Shown: positions 22,858 to 34,800 of the stretch, piece by piece
Position numbering within the stretch: the first letter of the stretch is position 1
How the letters are laid out: each line of letters opens with the position of its first letter
Assembly (NCBI RefSeq): GCF_026914185.1
Contig: NC_070562.1
Coordinates: 3,472,001 to 3,536,000, forward strand
DNA length: 64,000 bases
Direction: 5' to 3'
From: Puccinia triticina
Lineage: Eukaryota > Basidiomycota > Pucciniomycetes > Pucciniales > Pucciniaceae
Notes under the pieces: generated by a model
The model's database searches: none
Told to the model about the DNA's origin: nothing
What the model saw: only the letters and a program-made list of their open reading frames with translations
Position numbers and translations under genes: made by a program

Positions 22858-23636
22858 TTAATTTGATGAAGGCAGTTTGCCCCAATGTAAAAAATTGCAG
22901 ATGCAAGAGCTACTTGGTTTTCAAATTTAGAACTTAAGTTGTGATTGACATGAACTTTACTTCAAGATGAATTCAACATATTTGAATGATAGTTCATGTT
23001 GAATAGTTACATATCACTCCAAATTAGATTGGTCTATCGTTCTTACCCAGTAATTAAACAATTTAACATCACTTTGTAAGCAATTCCACCCCAGTTCAGA
23101 CAAAAACTAACACCAAATTAAGCTGTGGCACTCCCTGGGGAGTGCCCCCAAAGCTTCCCTGGTGAATGTTGGTATTGTACTTCATGAACCTGTGTTTAGT
23201 CATGGCCAGCTCTATGTTGCATTGTCAAGAAGCAAGTCAAGCCAAACTACTAAGGCAGTGATTCCACAGCCTGAAAGTGGCCAGCCTTCATATGAAACTT
23301 CAAACATGTTTTACAAGGAAGTTCTCTCACATGTTCAGGGTTTTTGATTCTCCCTCATCACCATTTTCCCAGACATTTACCTTTTGACCACAACTTTTAT
23401 GTCTTCTCCAAAACAAATTGACCTTATCTCACCCAGTTTCCCCTTGAAATGTTGTTTTCCCACCCATTTTTCAGTTAAAAGTTGGTTTTTCCTTTGACTG
23501 AACGCATTGTCACCCTGAAATTGCACCATCAATTGTTTGAAAATTTTATATCATTTCCTTTCAGCTGTCCCATTCCCCGTGGGGCCTTTCACATCCTGTG
23601 ACTTTCACACCCTGAAACCCCAAATTGAGGGGCTAT

Positions 23637-24935
23637 CACCAGGGGATATTTTCATGCACTCTCCAGAGAGTGCCATACCGTACCCTTTTTCCAAAACTGT
23701 GCTGGATGCTTTTGGTGAAAGTAGTGTAAGAAATAATGAAAAATTCTTGAACTCATCCACAACTGTTCTGAAACTGATCCTGGATTCATCCATAAATCAT
23801 CCATAAATCATCCAGAATTCATGCTGAACTCAACTGGAACTCAATCAGAACACAGTTGAAACCACTAAGACAAAATGACCGCAATTAAATCATAACTCAA
23901 TTTGACCTGTTTGTTGATTGGGATGATTTCTTGGGGTTAAATTCATATTATTAACATACTCATGAAGGTGTTCATTGTTTTCATTTTGCTAATTTTTCCC
24001 TCATGTGCGCTCATAAAAGGTTGTTACATATTGCAGGCTGTGCCTCTTTCAGATCAACAACATGTACACACCAGTAAGAATGATGTGAAAGGCCTGCCTT
24101 AATTGTCATATTTCCCTAAAAAAAGGCAGGTATCATCTATAATTGAGTCAAAAAAGGATGAAAATAGGGTGAAAGTATGTTTCAAGTCAAGCTTTGAGGT
24201 TTGTGGCACCAGATTTCAGCCAAACAACTTGGCTTCTTAACACATATAAGCTTGTGAGTTGTTTTTATGGGGGTATTTTTTTCCAATGTCTGCATGCACA
24301 TGCATGTGGGCTGTTTGGCATTTTGACAATGTCACCTTCGTGTACGCGCGTACATTGGGGTGACAGATCACCAGAGGGGACTTTCACAGCTCCATGACAA
24401 GTCAAAACTGGTCAGAAAGCCATTAAAGCCCCAGCTAGTCACATTTATGCTGTGTGAAACCCCTTGCACATAGAGAAATTGATCAACATAAATTCACCAG
24501 CAATGATTGATAATTAGGCATTGATCAGTAAATATCATTTTATTATAGGTTGTAATTGAGTTATCCTTAAAGAATGAAACAGTGGAGGACTTCCCGTTGA
24601 TCTGGAAATCCAGATCTGAGGCGACAGATTTCAGCTTTCGCAGTGAAATCTTGGTCCCCGAAGCTCCCCGAAGGGATCCAGAGTTCCAGATTCCAGATTC
24701 CCCTGCAAAATCTGGAATTCCAGATTTATTTGAAGTCGACGGGAAGTCCTCCAGTTCTATACAACATTGCATGAGGTCCTGTGATACTTCCTCATAAATT
24801 ATGACAGACTTCCAATTGGCTTCTGGATAATTTATAAATCATTTCCTAATACACATCTGACTGACATCAGACCCAGAACAACATAAAATTACAGTCAGGC
24901 ACTCTCTGGAGAGTGCGTCAAATTCTCCCCTGGTG
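23637..24935. mobile_element. TIR element B (CACCAGGGG ends), 3-bp target duplication TAT
   Basis: Left end CACCAGGGGATATTTTCATG, right end TTCTCCCCTGGTG in inverted orientation, each with the GCACTCTC palindrome (23656-23673, 24899-24916). TAT flanks both ends (23634-23636, 24936-24938). The left 300 bp matches element A. No transposase. A GTACGCGCGTAC-centred palindrome lies at about 24338-24360, and a small MITE at 24583-24753. Confidence 0.78.
24583..24753. mobile_element. 171-bp MITE nested in TIR element B
   Basis: Ends TGGAGGACTTCCCG (24583-24596) and CGGGAAGTCCTCCA (24740-24753) are exact inverted repeats, and the next bases also match (TyGA). The interior holds several AATCCAGAT/ATCTGGAATT-type self-complementary words. 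No clear target duplication was found. Confidence 0.65.
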
Positions 24936-24938
24936 TAT

Positions 24939-25950
24939 GCCCTTGTACATATATATTGTGATTCCGCTTAAGCTTGAACAATTCAGATTTTCAGTGGGCT
25001 AAAGTTATGGCCTTTGAGCCACAGCACCGGTAAAATTTTGGTTTTCTGACCAACACAGCTGCAAACTTGGCATGTAAGCCCCTTAGTGTTGCCCAGCAGG
25101 AAGGGTGAAAACCTGAACTCAAATGTCAGGATCCCATGATTTTGAGTTCACAGCTCAAAAATCTATCCAAGCATTCCTGTGTTTACTACAACTTCTCGCG
25201 GCCCGCAGCAAGTCCTGGATGCGAGGTCATTTTCTGCCACAGATAGGAGCCTGTAGGAGCTATGAATGCGCCAACCCTCTAGAGATCGTCATCTATCGTC
25301 GCTCCGCCGGTAGCAACACGTCGATTGATTACACAATTGTATAACCTTCCCGCCCTCTGATGACAGAACTTCAATTGGGGCTGTGGTGCACACAGGACTT
25401 AGCGGGACCGCTCAATTGCGAGGTTATGGGAGCCAGCGGTTTGTTATGTGAGTAGTCAGCTGGGGCGAACTTACACACCTGTTTGATCGAGTGTCAGACT
25501 GCTCCGGATCCCCCAAGTCACAGTAGCTTAATTCAAGCAGAGATTATTGGGTCGTGCCGAAGTGGGGCTGCCGTGGTCATGACTGATGAGTAGGTCAGAG
25601 GGCGTCTCATCCTCCCCTCCCTCCGGTCGGCGCATTAATGCGAAATGTTTCACCATTCCGCGCAACTTGCAAGGCTTTGTGGCACGTGCTCGGCTGGTCG
25701 GCCTGGGGTTCTCCAATTCTGATGGCGCTGGCACACTGCTGTGTCATACAGCTTACAGGGTCTGCGGAGCTACAATTGCAATTCTGTGTAAATAACTGGC
25801 ACTTGCAAACAAACGACGGGATCTAGTAGGATCTAGCTGTGCACTGATTCCGTCCAGGGCACCGGGTTTGAGGTTTGGTTTGAACGCCGAGAATCTCGAA
25901 GAGCACCTCGAAGAGTCACAGGCTGATTAGAGTGGGTGAAAGTTGCGGTC
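24939..25950. other. No gene recognised; upstream region of the secreted-protein gene
   Basis: Composition rises towards normal GC after about 25190. Short frames on both strands lack splice support. I see no repeat signature and no RNA gene. Confidence 0.4.
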
Positions 25951-25982
25951 GATTGGCTATATCAACCGAGTACCTATATATG
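25951..25982 (+). promoter_or_regulatory. Inverted CCAAT box and TATA box of the 26053 gene
   Basis: GATTGG (25951-25956, an inverted CCAAT) and CCTATATATG (25973-25982) lie about 100 and 75 bp ahead of the ATG at 26053, with pyrimidine-rich sequence between. Confidence 0.45.
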
Positions 25983-26052
25983 AACTCTTTCTCCGCATCG
26001 ACGCAGGAAAGCATTCAGTAGCATCCACCCCCCATATCCTACTTTGCTCAAT

Positions 26053-27465
26053 ATGGCAATGATCTATTTACTTTGTTTTCTGCTGGGAGTTCAGATTGTT
26101 GTGGTGAAGCCCTCCCCTAGGTATAACTTGAACCAAATTGCAAGACACTTGAAGCAAAGTGAGCATTTGCGCCAGACTTCACGTGACATAGTGAACCCTT
26201 TAAAGCGAGGGCGTGTAGATTATTCAAACAGCCCCGAGTTAGACCCAAATGTCATGGTGAGCATGTCCTCCGGGACCGCACAACCAGAATCATACTCCCG
26301 TCTGAATCCGCTTGCAAAGGGTAATGTGAATGAACAACAAACAGAGGCCATTCTGATCCACCAATCAAAACGGGCACGCAATGACCAGCATATAGATGTA
26401 CAGAAGCTAGGACAAGATGGCCAACCTGTCCCTGACACCGCTGAATTCCATCTCGATAGGGTATTCAAAAACGACGCGCATGTTCTTAGTAGGGTCCAGT
26501 CCGATGTCAGTGGAGGAGTCAACTCCCAAGGGCAAATTGATCACTCGGGCATTTCCCAGTTGGATCTAATCACGACACCATCCACAACCACAACCACTGA
26601 ATCAGAATCAGACTGGTTGGATATATTTCTTAACAATCATAGTAACCTAGATGCACTTGATAGTCAAAATATGGAAGAATTCAATGATGGATCTTCCAAC
26701 GTGAAGAACAAAGAAAGTGTTCAAACTACTTACCCGGGATCTATTTTTATTCAACTACATACCCTAGGCTATCAGCAAGTCCATGACTTGATCAAAAATT
26801 TGCAAAGAATTGTTCCAATGAGCCATCCAGCGGGCTCATTTAACATTCACCCACCCAAATGGTCATTGGATGCTTCACAAAAAAATATGCAAGAACTTCC
26901 ATTGTACCTGCTAATTGATGTTTACCAAGAGCACTATAGATTTTCCATCAATAAATTATATCAGGAATTTCTAGAGTTACCAAATTGTCTTGCGGAAGTA
27001 AAGAAGATTGGAAACTGGCCAGTCAGCCTCCTCATAATCCCACTTGTTGGCTCTGCAGGGTGCACAACTGTTGATTCTGTAGATTACACATCATTAGTAC
27101 TTCCGTACAGTTTAAAAGGGAACTTCTACAGTCCCAAAAAATTGCTTGAAGCCTTTAGAGATTTACACTTAAGTCTTTATTATATCCACAATGCCCTCTG
27201 GAATGATTTCAATACCAATGATCTTTCCAACCCTTATTCTGACTATCAGAAACTTGTGCATTGGCTGTTTGTTGAGATTTTCAATCCCAAAGATGAAATT
27301 CCACTCTTTGGAAAGATAAAACACCTGGTTTCAGATGGCAAGATCTTGGGTCAAGTTCAGTTTTGTATCATCAACCTGCTTGAAAATCCAACATATTTGA
27401 GGATCATAGCTGTCAAGATTGCTGAAACATGGTTCAAAACTCTCTCTTCTAGATTAAATAAATAA
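26053..27465 (+). CDS. Predicted secreted protein, 470 aa, unknown function
   Basis: Single exon from ATG 26053; the TATA box lies 70 bp upstream, and the frame opens three codons earlier without an ATG. The N-terminus MAMIYLLCFLLGVQIVVVKP is a typical signal peptide (hydrophobic core about residues 3-18), so the product probably enters the secretory pathway. Residues about 25-200 are polar and low in order, with a basic KRARND patch and a TTPSTTTTTESES run. Residues about 225-470 look folded: aromatic-rich and helical, with few cysteines. No domain that I recognise. In a rust this pattern fits a large lineage-specific secreted protein or candidate effector, but that is inference. It lies isolated between transposon-rich blocks. 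Confidence 0.75.
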   Translation: MAMIYLLCFLLGVQIVVVKPSPRYNLNQIARHLKQSEHLRQTSRDIVNPLKRGRVDYSNSPELDPNVMVSMSSGTAQPESYSRLNPLAKGNVNEQQTEAILIHQSKRARNDQHIDVQKLGQDGQPVPDTAEFHLDRVFKNDAHVLSRVQSDVSGGVNSQGQIDHSGISQLDLITTPSTTTTTESESDWLDIFLNNHSNLDALDSQNMEEFNDGSSNVKNKESVQTTYPGSIFIQLHTLGYQQVHDLIKNLQRIVPMSHPAGSFNIHPPKWSLDASQKNMQELPLYLLIDVYQEHYRFSINKLYQEFLELPNCLAEVKKIGNWPVSLLIIPLVGSAGCTTVDSVDYTSLVLPYSLKGNFYSPKKLLEAFRDLHLSLYYIHNALWNDFNTNDLSNPYSDYQKLVHWLFVEIFNPKDEIPLFGKIKHLVSDGKILGQVQFCIINLLENPTYLRIIAVKIAETWFKTLSSRLNK

Positions 27466-28899
27466 TTTGAGAAATTTCATTTGCACCAGGAGCCAATTTC
27501 ACATCTTATGAGAATCCGGCTGATAAATTGTGGCATGAAGTATATCAAAAAATTAGAATGAAAAACCAAAGCACTAGCTTCCAGTGCTATGAATCTGATG
27601 TACCACTTTTGTTTCTCTACTCATTCAACTTATGCCCCTTCATTCCATGTCTCCTTGTGGAGTTTTTTAGAAGTTTTTGACCCTTTCCTCCTCTATTATT
27701 TGAACTTAACTACATTCTCAGAATCCATGGTCAGATTGTTATTAGTATTATCTTGCTTAGTGTGGCATTTATGGTGTTCAAAGTTGGTTTGCATAATTTT
27801 ATGCATGCATAAATCATAAAATCATAAAAATATTTTGGTGAGGAAATTTTGTATTACATATTGTTATTATGTGTTAATTCATGCACTTTGTTTGCTTCCC
27901 TCAAATCTCCCATAAAGCTACGCGAAGTACTTCCGCTCTTTCTGGTTTTTCTTTAAAAATACAAACCTTCCTCAGCGGAATAAAGAATCAGCCAGTGACT
28001 GAATAAGTGCACTCGTTTAGTATGGTGACTGTGAGAGAAAAGCTGCGCACTCTGTACCTCGAGCGGTGAGGCAAAGATAACTAGAGAAAGAACTGAAGGT
28101 GGTTCTGAATCACTGGTTATAATGAGTTCAGAAAATCTACACCAGCGCCGGGTGATTAAGGTCCCACTCCGACTCAAACAGATATGGATTGGAAATCAAG
28201 CTTGGAAAATGATTTACCAAAAGCAACGATGGATACGATGGTGACCAGTGTAAGGAAAGACGAGAAATATATGCGATCTGATTGAGTGCTCAACTGGGTA
28301 CAATAATCAAATTTTAGGCGCCAAGAATTGGCCTTGAACGAAAAAAAAAGAAAAATGAACCAAAGACAACAGAGAATCAGTTAAATAAGGAACGACGTGA
28401 ACGGTTTGTACATGCTAATCAATTTTGATATGTATATTTGCAAATGAAAGTGATAGATGAACAATAGATGCACAACAGCCTGAGAAAAAATATGTAAGCA
28501 GAGCAAGGAAAACTGAATGGAATCAAATGAGAATACAGCTGTGGATTTCACTATCTGCCGTGTTTTTAGCATGATGTTCAGATATGGAAGATATAAATTT
28601 AAACCGCAATTGCTTCCGTGTGTTCAGTGTGTTGAGGGGCGGAAGAGTGTCGAACGATTCGGTTGGGTATATTCTTGTATCCAACGGTCAATTTCAATAC
28701 GGAGGATAGATCCTTGTGGGTTATTCAATTGGCAAAGAGGGTATCTCGTTCCGAGATCGTGTATGGAAACAAACGTGGTGATGAGGGTTGAATGGTGGCG
28801 ATTAAGGTATATACTGCAGCGGAGTAGGGATGCTGATACAGGTAGCGGGAAAAGGGAAAGTCGAGCTAATTTCTGATGACTATCAGATTAAAGACTATG
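27466..28899. other. Intergenic with Tourist-like MITE remnant; 3' side of the giant gene
   Basis: Near 27771-27830 GGTGTTCAAAGTTGG and ATGCATGCATAAATCATAAA words match the Tourist-like family of 22209 and 51531, but the right end is not clear. The rest holds no convincing gene. The giant minus-strand gene ends at 28900 in my model but might splice further into this stretch. Confidence 0.4.
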
Positions 28900-31800
28900 T
28901 TAGTAAGGCGGTCGACACAGACATGTAATACACCACGTACTCTTTTCAGTGATTGAAATGGTAGCCTCCGCCAACTTTGATTTAACCCGGCGGTGTTTTT
29001 TTCCTTTGGGATCGTCGCCAACCGCACCTTCTTTGCTGCTTTTCTTCGAGTCAACGCTCCGTCGGGCATTGTGGCCTATGAGGCGATTGTGATTCTCTCG
29101 TTCAACTAATCAAAGAGGGAAGTAAATCAGAACCCAGAAATATTTTGACTCTGGTCGTTGGATTTCGGCGTGACATACCTGATGGACCAGCAGTTTCTAT
29201 TTCCACCGCTTGAACTATGGTGGAGAGAAGGGTGAACCAAAATATAGCATGTCAGGAAGGAATATAATTCAACTTGATTGATTCTTCAGAGACGCACATT
29301 CATCTTCAGAGGGAGATTCGGGCAGGTTGGCAAGTTGTCTTTCCACATCAAAATGGAAATCTGCACGAGGGAAACTATCAGAAAGCTAGAACTTGTCGAC
29401 AACAATAGAGAAACTAACCTTCAGCAAGATGTACATCATCTAGAGGGGATCTTATCATAGGGTCGCTCCGCTGGTGGCGCTTTTGTACTACAGTCGAGTA
29501 AATTCAATCAATTTGTGCAATTGAAAAAAAAAGAAAAAAACTCAGAAACTACTCACGAATATCTTTCACCGAGGTACTCAGCCGCCGGCTGAGGGTTGGA
29601 TTGACGTATCGATCTGCCCTTGGACTGTAAGTCATGGCGTCACTTATGTCAATTATGGCAAAAGCATCTGTAAGATCGTTGTTTTGTTCCGACCGAGTTG
29701 ATCGTTTCTTGTGAGATTTGGGTACCATGCCGAATTCACCCAGCTTGATTGATCTAGCTCTGTTAGGACCCTTTGTGCCGTCGGGCATAGGGAGAATGGA
29801 CTTGTTTCGAAAGGTGAAAGAACGATAACTTGTCCTCCGTGATCGATGATCAGGGCTATCGGCAGCCCGCGTGCGTTTCAAACTCGGGTAAGGTTTAATG
29901 AGCTTGTGCCTACTGGTTATCGATTTCGTTCGGGTAGAGAGCGACGAAGTCATCTGTTGCGGTTTCGATACGCGAGGGGGCGGGGGCGGGGGCGGGGGAG
30001 CTGGCGTAGGATCAACTGGGCCAGTAGTTGGAGTCTTGTTGTCGAGAACGGGTTCCGGAGTTGAAGACTGAGGAGAAGAGAAGGCAAATGTAGCCAAATC
30101 CTTCATGAAAAGTGTGCGCGTCGAGCTAGTCGATATCGCGCTCATCCTTTTCATCCTAGCTGGAAGGATGATTTCTCTTTGAATGTTTGATACAGAAGGC
30201 GAAGCGGGCCAAACCTTCTCATTGGCAGCTGGGTCAACAGGTGCTTTGGGCACAGATGTAGACGACGGCGGTGGCGAATTTAAGAATGCGGGAAGATACG
30301 ATTTGCTGACATTTTTCAACGCAAGTTGCGGTTTCGTCTCCACTGCTGCATTCACAAGAGCTGTTTTGAGCAAGTTGTTGCCTGCAGTTCCAGTCAGTTC
30401 CTCAACCGGGTTAGTACGAGTGGACTCAAACTCTCGAGTTACATGTCGTGCTGATGTTTCTTGCGCATTGCTGGTCGCCGGGTCAGTATTTATGGCTTCA
30501 TCAGCTGCGGTATGGGACTCTTTCTCAGAGACTGTGTAGGAAAGCGAAGTTTCAAAAGAAGAAGAAAAAATCAACGGGGTTGACAAGCAATGGACGGACC
30601 CGACCAGTGGAGAGCATAACTTACCAAGACAGGTTGGCTCAGGAGACAACTCAGGCTCGACAGCGGGGTTCGATTCTGAAGCTGCCAGTTCTTGAAGACG
30701 TCCTGCTTCGTCGAAATTGGGTATTTCACTCTTTGACTCTGAGGCATCTGGCGGTAGCGGAGTTTCAATTACCGCCGGTGATTTCTCTTCGTTGGCTTCA
30801 TCGACAGGTTGTGCGCCGTCGATGGGGTGTTCTAGTGCCGTTTCTGTTATCACCGGTGCTTCTACCGCCTCGTTGACCTCGGCAGCGTGATTCGGATCTT
30901 CGCTATCATTTGTGACGATGACAGATGAGGGAGAGGCCTCTACAGGGGTGCTCTCTTCCGTCGAGCTAGCTCCATCGCGATCGAGGTCTTGAGGGTGGTC
31001 GTCGGTCCCAAGACCCGGCTGTAGTTCCTCAGAACTCTCAACAACCAATTCTTCGGCTCGATCAGATGTGGTTTTGACCTCGGGCACTGTTTTCGGTGGC
31101 AAAGTTTTTTTTAAAAAGGAAATTAACGCGTCCGAAGAGGAATATAAGGATGTGACTGGTGGTAAGTACAACTTACACCGAGAGGCTGGTTCAGGAGATA
31201 ACTCAGATTCGACGGCGAGTTTTAATTCTGAAGCAGCCAATTCCTGAGGATGCTCTGCCTTGTCGGGATGTAGTTCAGACGGTGAATGTGTGGCATCTGG
31301 TGACAGTGCGGCTTCAAGCATCGCTGGTGATTTGTCCTCATCGGCCTGGTCGCCATGTTGGACATCGTCGATGGACTCGTCCAATCGGGTTTCTGTCACT
31401 GCTGTTGCTTCTGCAGCATCCGCGGCTTGGCCGGCGTGATTTGGCTCCTCATTGAGAGGCTCTGCGATGACGGGAGATGGGGATGAGTTCGCTACGTCGT
31501 GATCTTCAACCGCTGGGCAAGCTTTTTCACGAGCTTCTTCTTCAGGGCGATCTTCGGTCTGAAGAGGCAGCTGGAGCTCATCGGAAGGAGCAGCGTTACT
31601 TGCGACGAGCTCATTCTCGAGGACTAATTCTTCAGCTCGATGGGACGTGGAATCGGCTGTCTCGGCCCTGGCGTCACTAGAGGCAAGCTGTGTATCATCC
31701 TCGTTTTGCGATGGAGATGGCGCTTCGAATGTGGTGGGGCTGGAAGAGGGTTCAGCTGCCGTCTCGTGGTTGTCGCCAATGCGATCTGACGGAGCTTCGC

Positions 31801-34800
31801 TGGTTTTTGCATCTGTTGGCACGGCCGCCTCTACTTCCTGCTCAATTGCACGGTCATCGAGTCTGTATTTGAAAAGTAAATCAGTCATTGAGTCAACAAC
31901 TTTCAATTATGGCAAATGTCGACGAACCCTTCAGTTTCAACTGCAACCTGTTCGGTCAAAACGGTAGGCTCGCTGAGCCGTTCCGAACCAAGGGGTGTGG
32001 GCTTCTCGGCCGCATCATCAATGGGAGGCTCCACCTGGGTCTCCAAATCGGACTGGGCTGCACTTGGGTCCGAAGCTGAGACGGTTTCCTGGACGACTGG
32101 GGCTTCGGATGGCTGTGTCGCATCGGCAATATCAGCAGGGGCACCATCAGATTGGGTCGTCTGTAGAGCCGGAGTCTGTTCAACTTGCTCGTCTCCGACT
32201 TTCTCGGTCTCTGCTGGATTTGCGACGGGATCGGTGAGCGGAATTTCTGGAGGGAGTAATTGAGCTTCAGATGCCTGCATCGCATCACTGACATCGGCGG
32301 GAGGAACGTCAGAGTCGGTTGTCTGCTTAGTCGGCGTCGATTCAACTTGCTCCTGCGCGACCTCCTCCGGCTGTACTAAATTAGCAGCGGTGTCGGCGAG
32401 CGGAACCTCCTGAGGAGTTTCTACAGCTTCAGACGACTGTGTCGCTTCGGGGGCCTCGACAGGCGGAACGTCGGATTCAGCCGGCTGCTCAGCCCGAGTC
32501 GATTCCTCCTGTCCTTCGGGCTCTACTGGGTTGGCAGCGGGATTGGCCAGCGAAGTGTCTTGAGGAGACATTTCATCTTCAGTCGCAAAGATCGCTTCGG
32601 AAGCATCAGACTCAGGTGTTTGCATAGTCGGAGTCGATTCAACTTGCTCCTGCGCGACTTCCTCCGGCTCTACTAAATTAGCAGCGGTGTCGGCGAGCGG
32701 AACCTCTTGAGGGGGTTCTACAGCTTCAGATGACTGTGTCGCTTCGGGGGGCTCGACATGCGCAACGTCAGATTCAGCCGGCTGTTCAGTCCGAGCCAAT
32801 TCCTCCTGCGCTTCGGGCTCTGCTGGGTTGGCAGCGGAATCAGCGGGCGGAGTATCTTGAGGAGACATTTCATCTTCAGTCGCAGTCGTCGCTTCAGAAG
32901 CGTCAGGTTCGGATGTTCGCACAGTCGGAGTCGGTTCAACTTGCTCCTGCGCGACTTTCTCATGCTCTATTAAATTGGCAGCGGTGTCGGCGAGCGGAAT
33001 CTCTTGAGGGGTTTCTGCATCTTCAGCTGCAGGGGTCGCTTCGGAAGCGGCCGAATCGGTTGTCTGCACAGTCGTAGTCGGTTCAACTGGCTCCTGTGCG
33101 ACTTCCTCTGGCTCTGCTATCGGGGCAGCGGTGTCAGCGAGCGGAATCTCTTGAGGGGTTTCTGCAGCGTCAGGCGACGGTGTCGCTTCGGGAGCCTCGA
33201 TAGGCGCAACGTCAGATTGAGCCGGCTGCTCAGCCCGAGTCGATTCCTCCTGTCCTTCGGGCTCTACTGGGTTGGCAGCGGGATCAGCCAGCGGAGTGTC
33301 TTGAGGAGATATTTCATCTTCAGTTGCAGGCGTCGCTTCGGAAGCGTTAGGATCGGTTGTCTGCACAGTCGGAGTCGATTCAACCTGCTCCTGCGCGACT
33401 TCTTCCTGCTCTACTGAAACTTCCTCCGGCTCTACTGGGACTTCTTCCGACTCTACTGGATTAGCAGCGGTGTCGGCGAGCGGAATCTCCTGAGGAGCTT
33501 CTGCAGCTTCAGGTGTCGCTTCGGAGGCCTCGACAGGCGCAACGTCAGATTGAGCCGGCTGCTCAGCCCGAGTCGATTCCTCCTGTCCTTCGGGCTCTAC
33601 TGGGTTGGCAGCGGGATTGGCCAGCGGAGTGTCTTGAGGAGATATTTCATCTTCAGTTGCAGGCGCCGCTTCGGAAGCGTCAGACTCGGTTGTCTGCACA
33701 GTCGGAGTCGGTTCAACTTGCTCCTGCGCGACTTCCTCCGGCTGTACTGAGACTTCCTCCGGCTCTACTGAGACTTCCTCCGGCTCTACTGAAACTTCCT
33801 CCGGCTCTACTGAGACTTCTTCCGGCTCTACTGGATTAGCAGCGGTGTCGGCGAGCGGAATCTCCTGAGGAGCTTCTACAGCTTCAGGTGTCGCTTCGGA
33901 GGCCTCGACAGGCGCAACGTCAGATTGGGCCGGCTGCTCAACCCAAATCGATTCCTCCTGTCCTTCGGGCTCTACTGGGTTGGCAGCGGGATTGGCCAGC
34001 GGAGTGTCTTGAGGAGATATTTCATCTTCAGTTGCAGGCGCCGCTTCGGAAGCGTCAGACTCGGTTGTCTGCACAGTCGGAGTCGGTTCAACTTGCTCCT
34101 GCGCGACTTCCTCCGGCTGTACTGAGACTTCCTCCGGCTCTATTGAGACTTCCTCCGGCTCTACTGAGACTTCCTCCGGCTCTACTGGATTAGCAGCGGT
34201 GTCGGTGAGCGGAATCTTCTGAGGGGTTTCTACAGCTTCAGATGACTGTGTCGCTTCGGGGGCCTCGACAGGCGCAACGTCAGATTGAACCGTCTGTTCA
34301 GCCCGAGTCGATTCCTCCTGTCCTTCAGGCTCTGCTGGGTTGGCGGCGGGATCGGCCAACAGAGTGTCTTGAGGAGACATTTCATCTTCAGTCGCAGGGG
34401 CCGCTTCGGAAGCGTCAGAATCGGTTGCCTGCACAGTCGGAGTCGGGTCAACTTGCTCCCGCGCGACTTGCTCCGGCTCTACTGAGACTTCATCCGGCTC
34501 AACTGAATTGGCAGCGGTGTCGGCGAGCGGAACCTCCTGAGGAGCTTCTACAGCTTCAGGTGTCGCGTCGGAGGCCTCGACAGGCGCAACGTCAGATTGA
34601 GCCGGCTGCTCAGTCCGAGTCGATTCCTCCTGTCCTTCGGGCTCGACTGGGTTGGCAGCGGGATCGGCCAGCGGAGTGTCTTGAGGAGATATTTCATCTT
34701 CAGTTGCAGGCGCCGCTTCGGAAGCGTCAGACTCGGTTGTCTGCAGAGTCGGAGTCGGTTCAACCTGCTCCTGCGCGACTTCTTCCGGCTCTACTGAGAC

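Larger units (their letters stand above)
21161..23164. mobile_element. TIR element A (CACCAGGGG ends), inserted in the Helitron helicase
   Basis: Left end CACCAGGGGAGATTTTGACG (21161) and right end ...TTCCCTGGTG (23164) are inverted repeats. Each carries the palindrome GCACTCyC..GrGAGTGC 18-20 bp inside the end (21180-21197 and 23128-23145). The 3-bp flanks are ACT and AAT, a mismatched target duplication. No transposase frame is visible, so it is non-autonomous. Its left 250 bp is homologous to the left part of element B. It has been host to later insertions at 21435-22085, 22209-22857 and 22326-22771. Confidence 0.75.
20653..23346 (+). pseudogene. Helitron helicase (PIF1-like) C-terminal fragment, split by a TIR element
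   Basis: Reading 20653-21160 gives classic Helitron/PIF1 helicase text: LPTSMVIHGGSQ, FLDWAILCCKNVSVNQIN, LNISGFSPHILQLKHGVPI, MGLCNGTRLIVENL. Stops interrupt it at four places. The reading resumes at 23165-23346 with NVGIVLHEPVFSHGQLYVALSRSKS, which is helicase motif VI, and ends at a natural stop. The 2-kb TIR element at 21161-23164 lies exactly between. The Rep nickase part and helicase motifs I-III are absent, and so is the segment just before motif VI (the TINKSQGQT block usual in the family), so a deletion accompanied or preceded the insertion. Confidence 0.85.
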
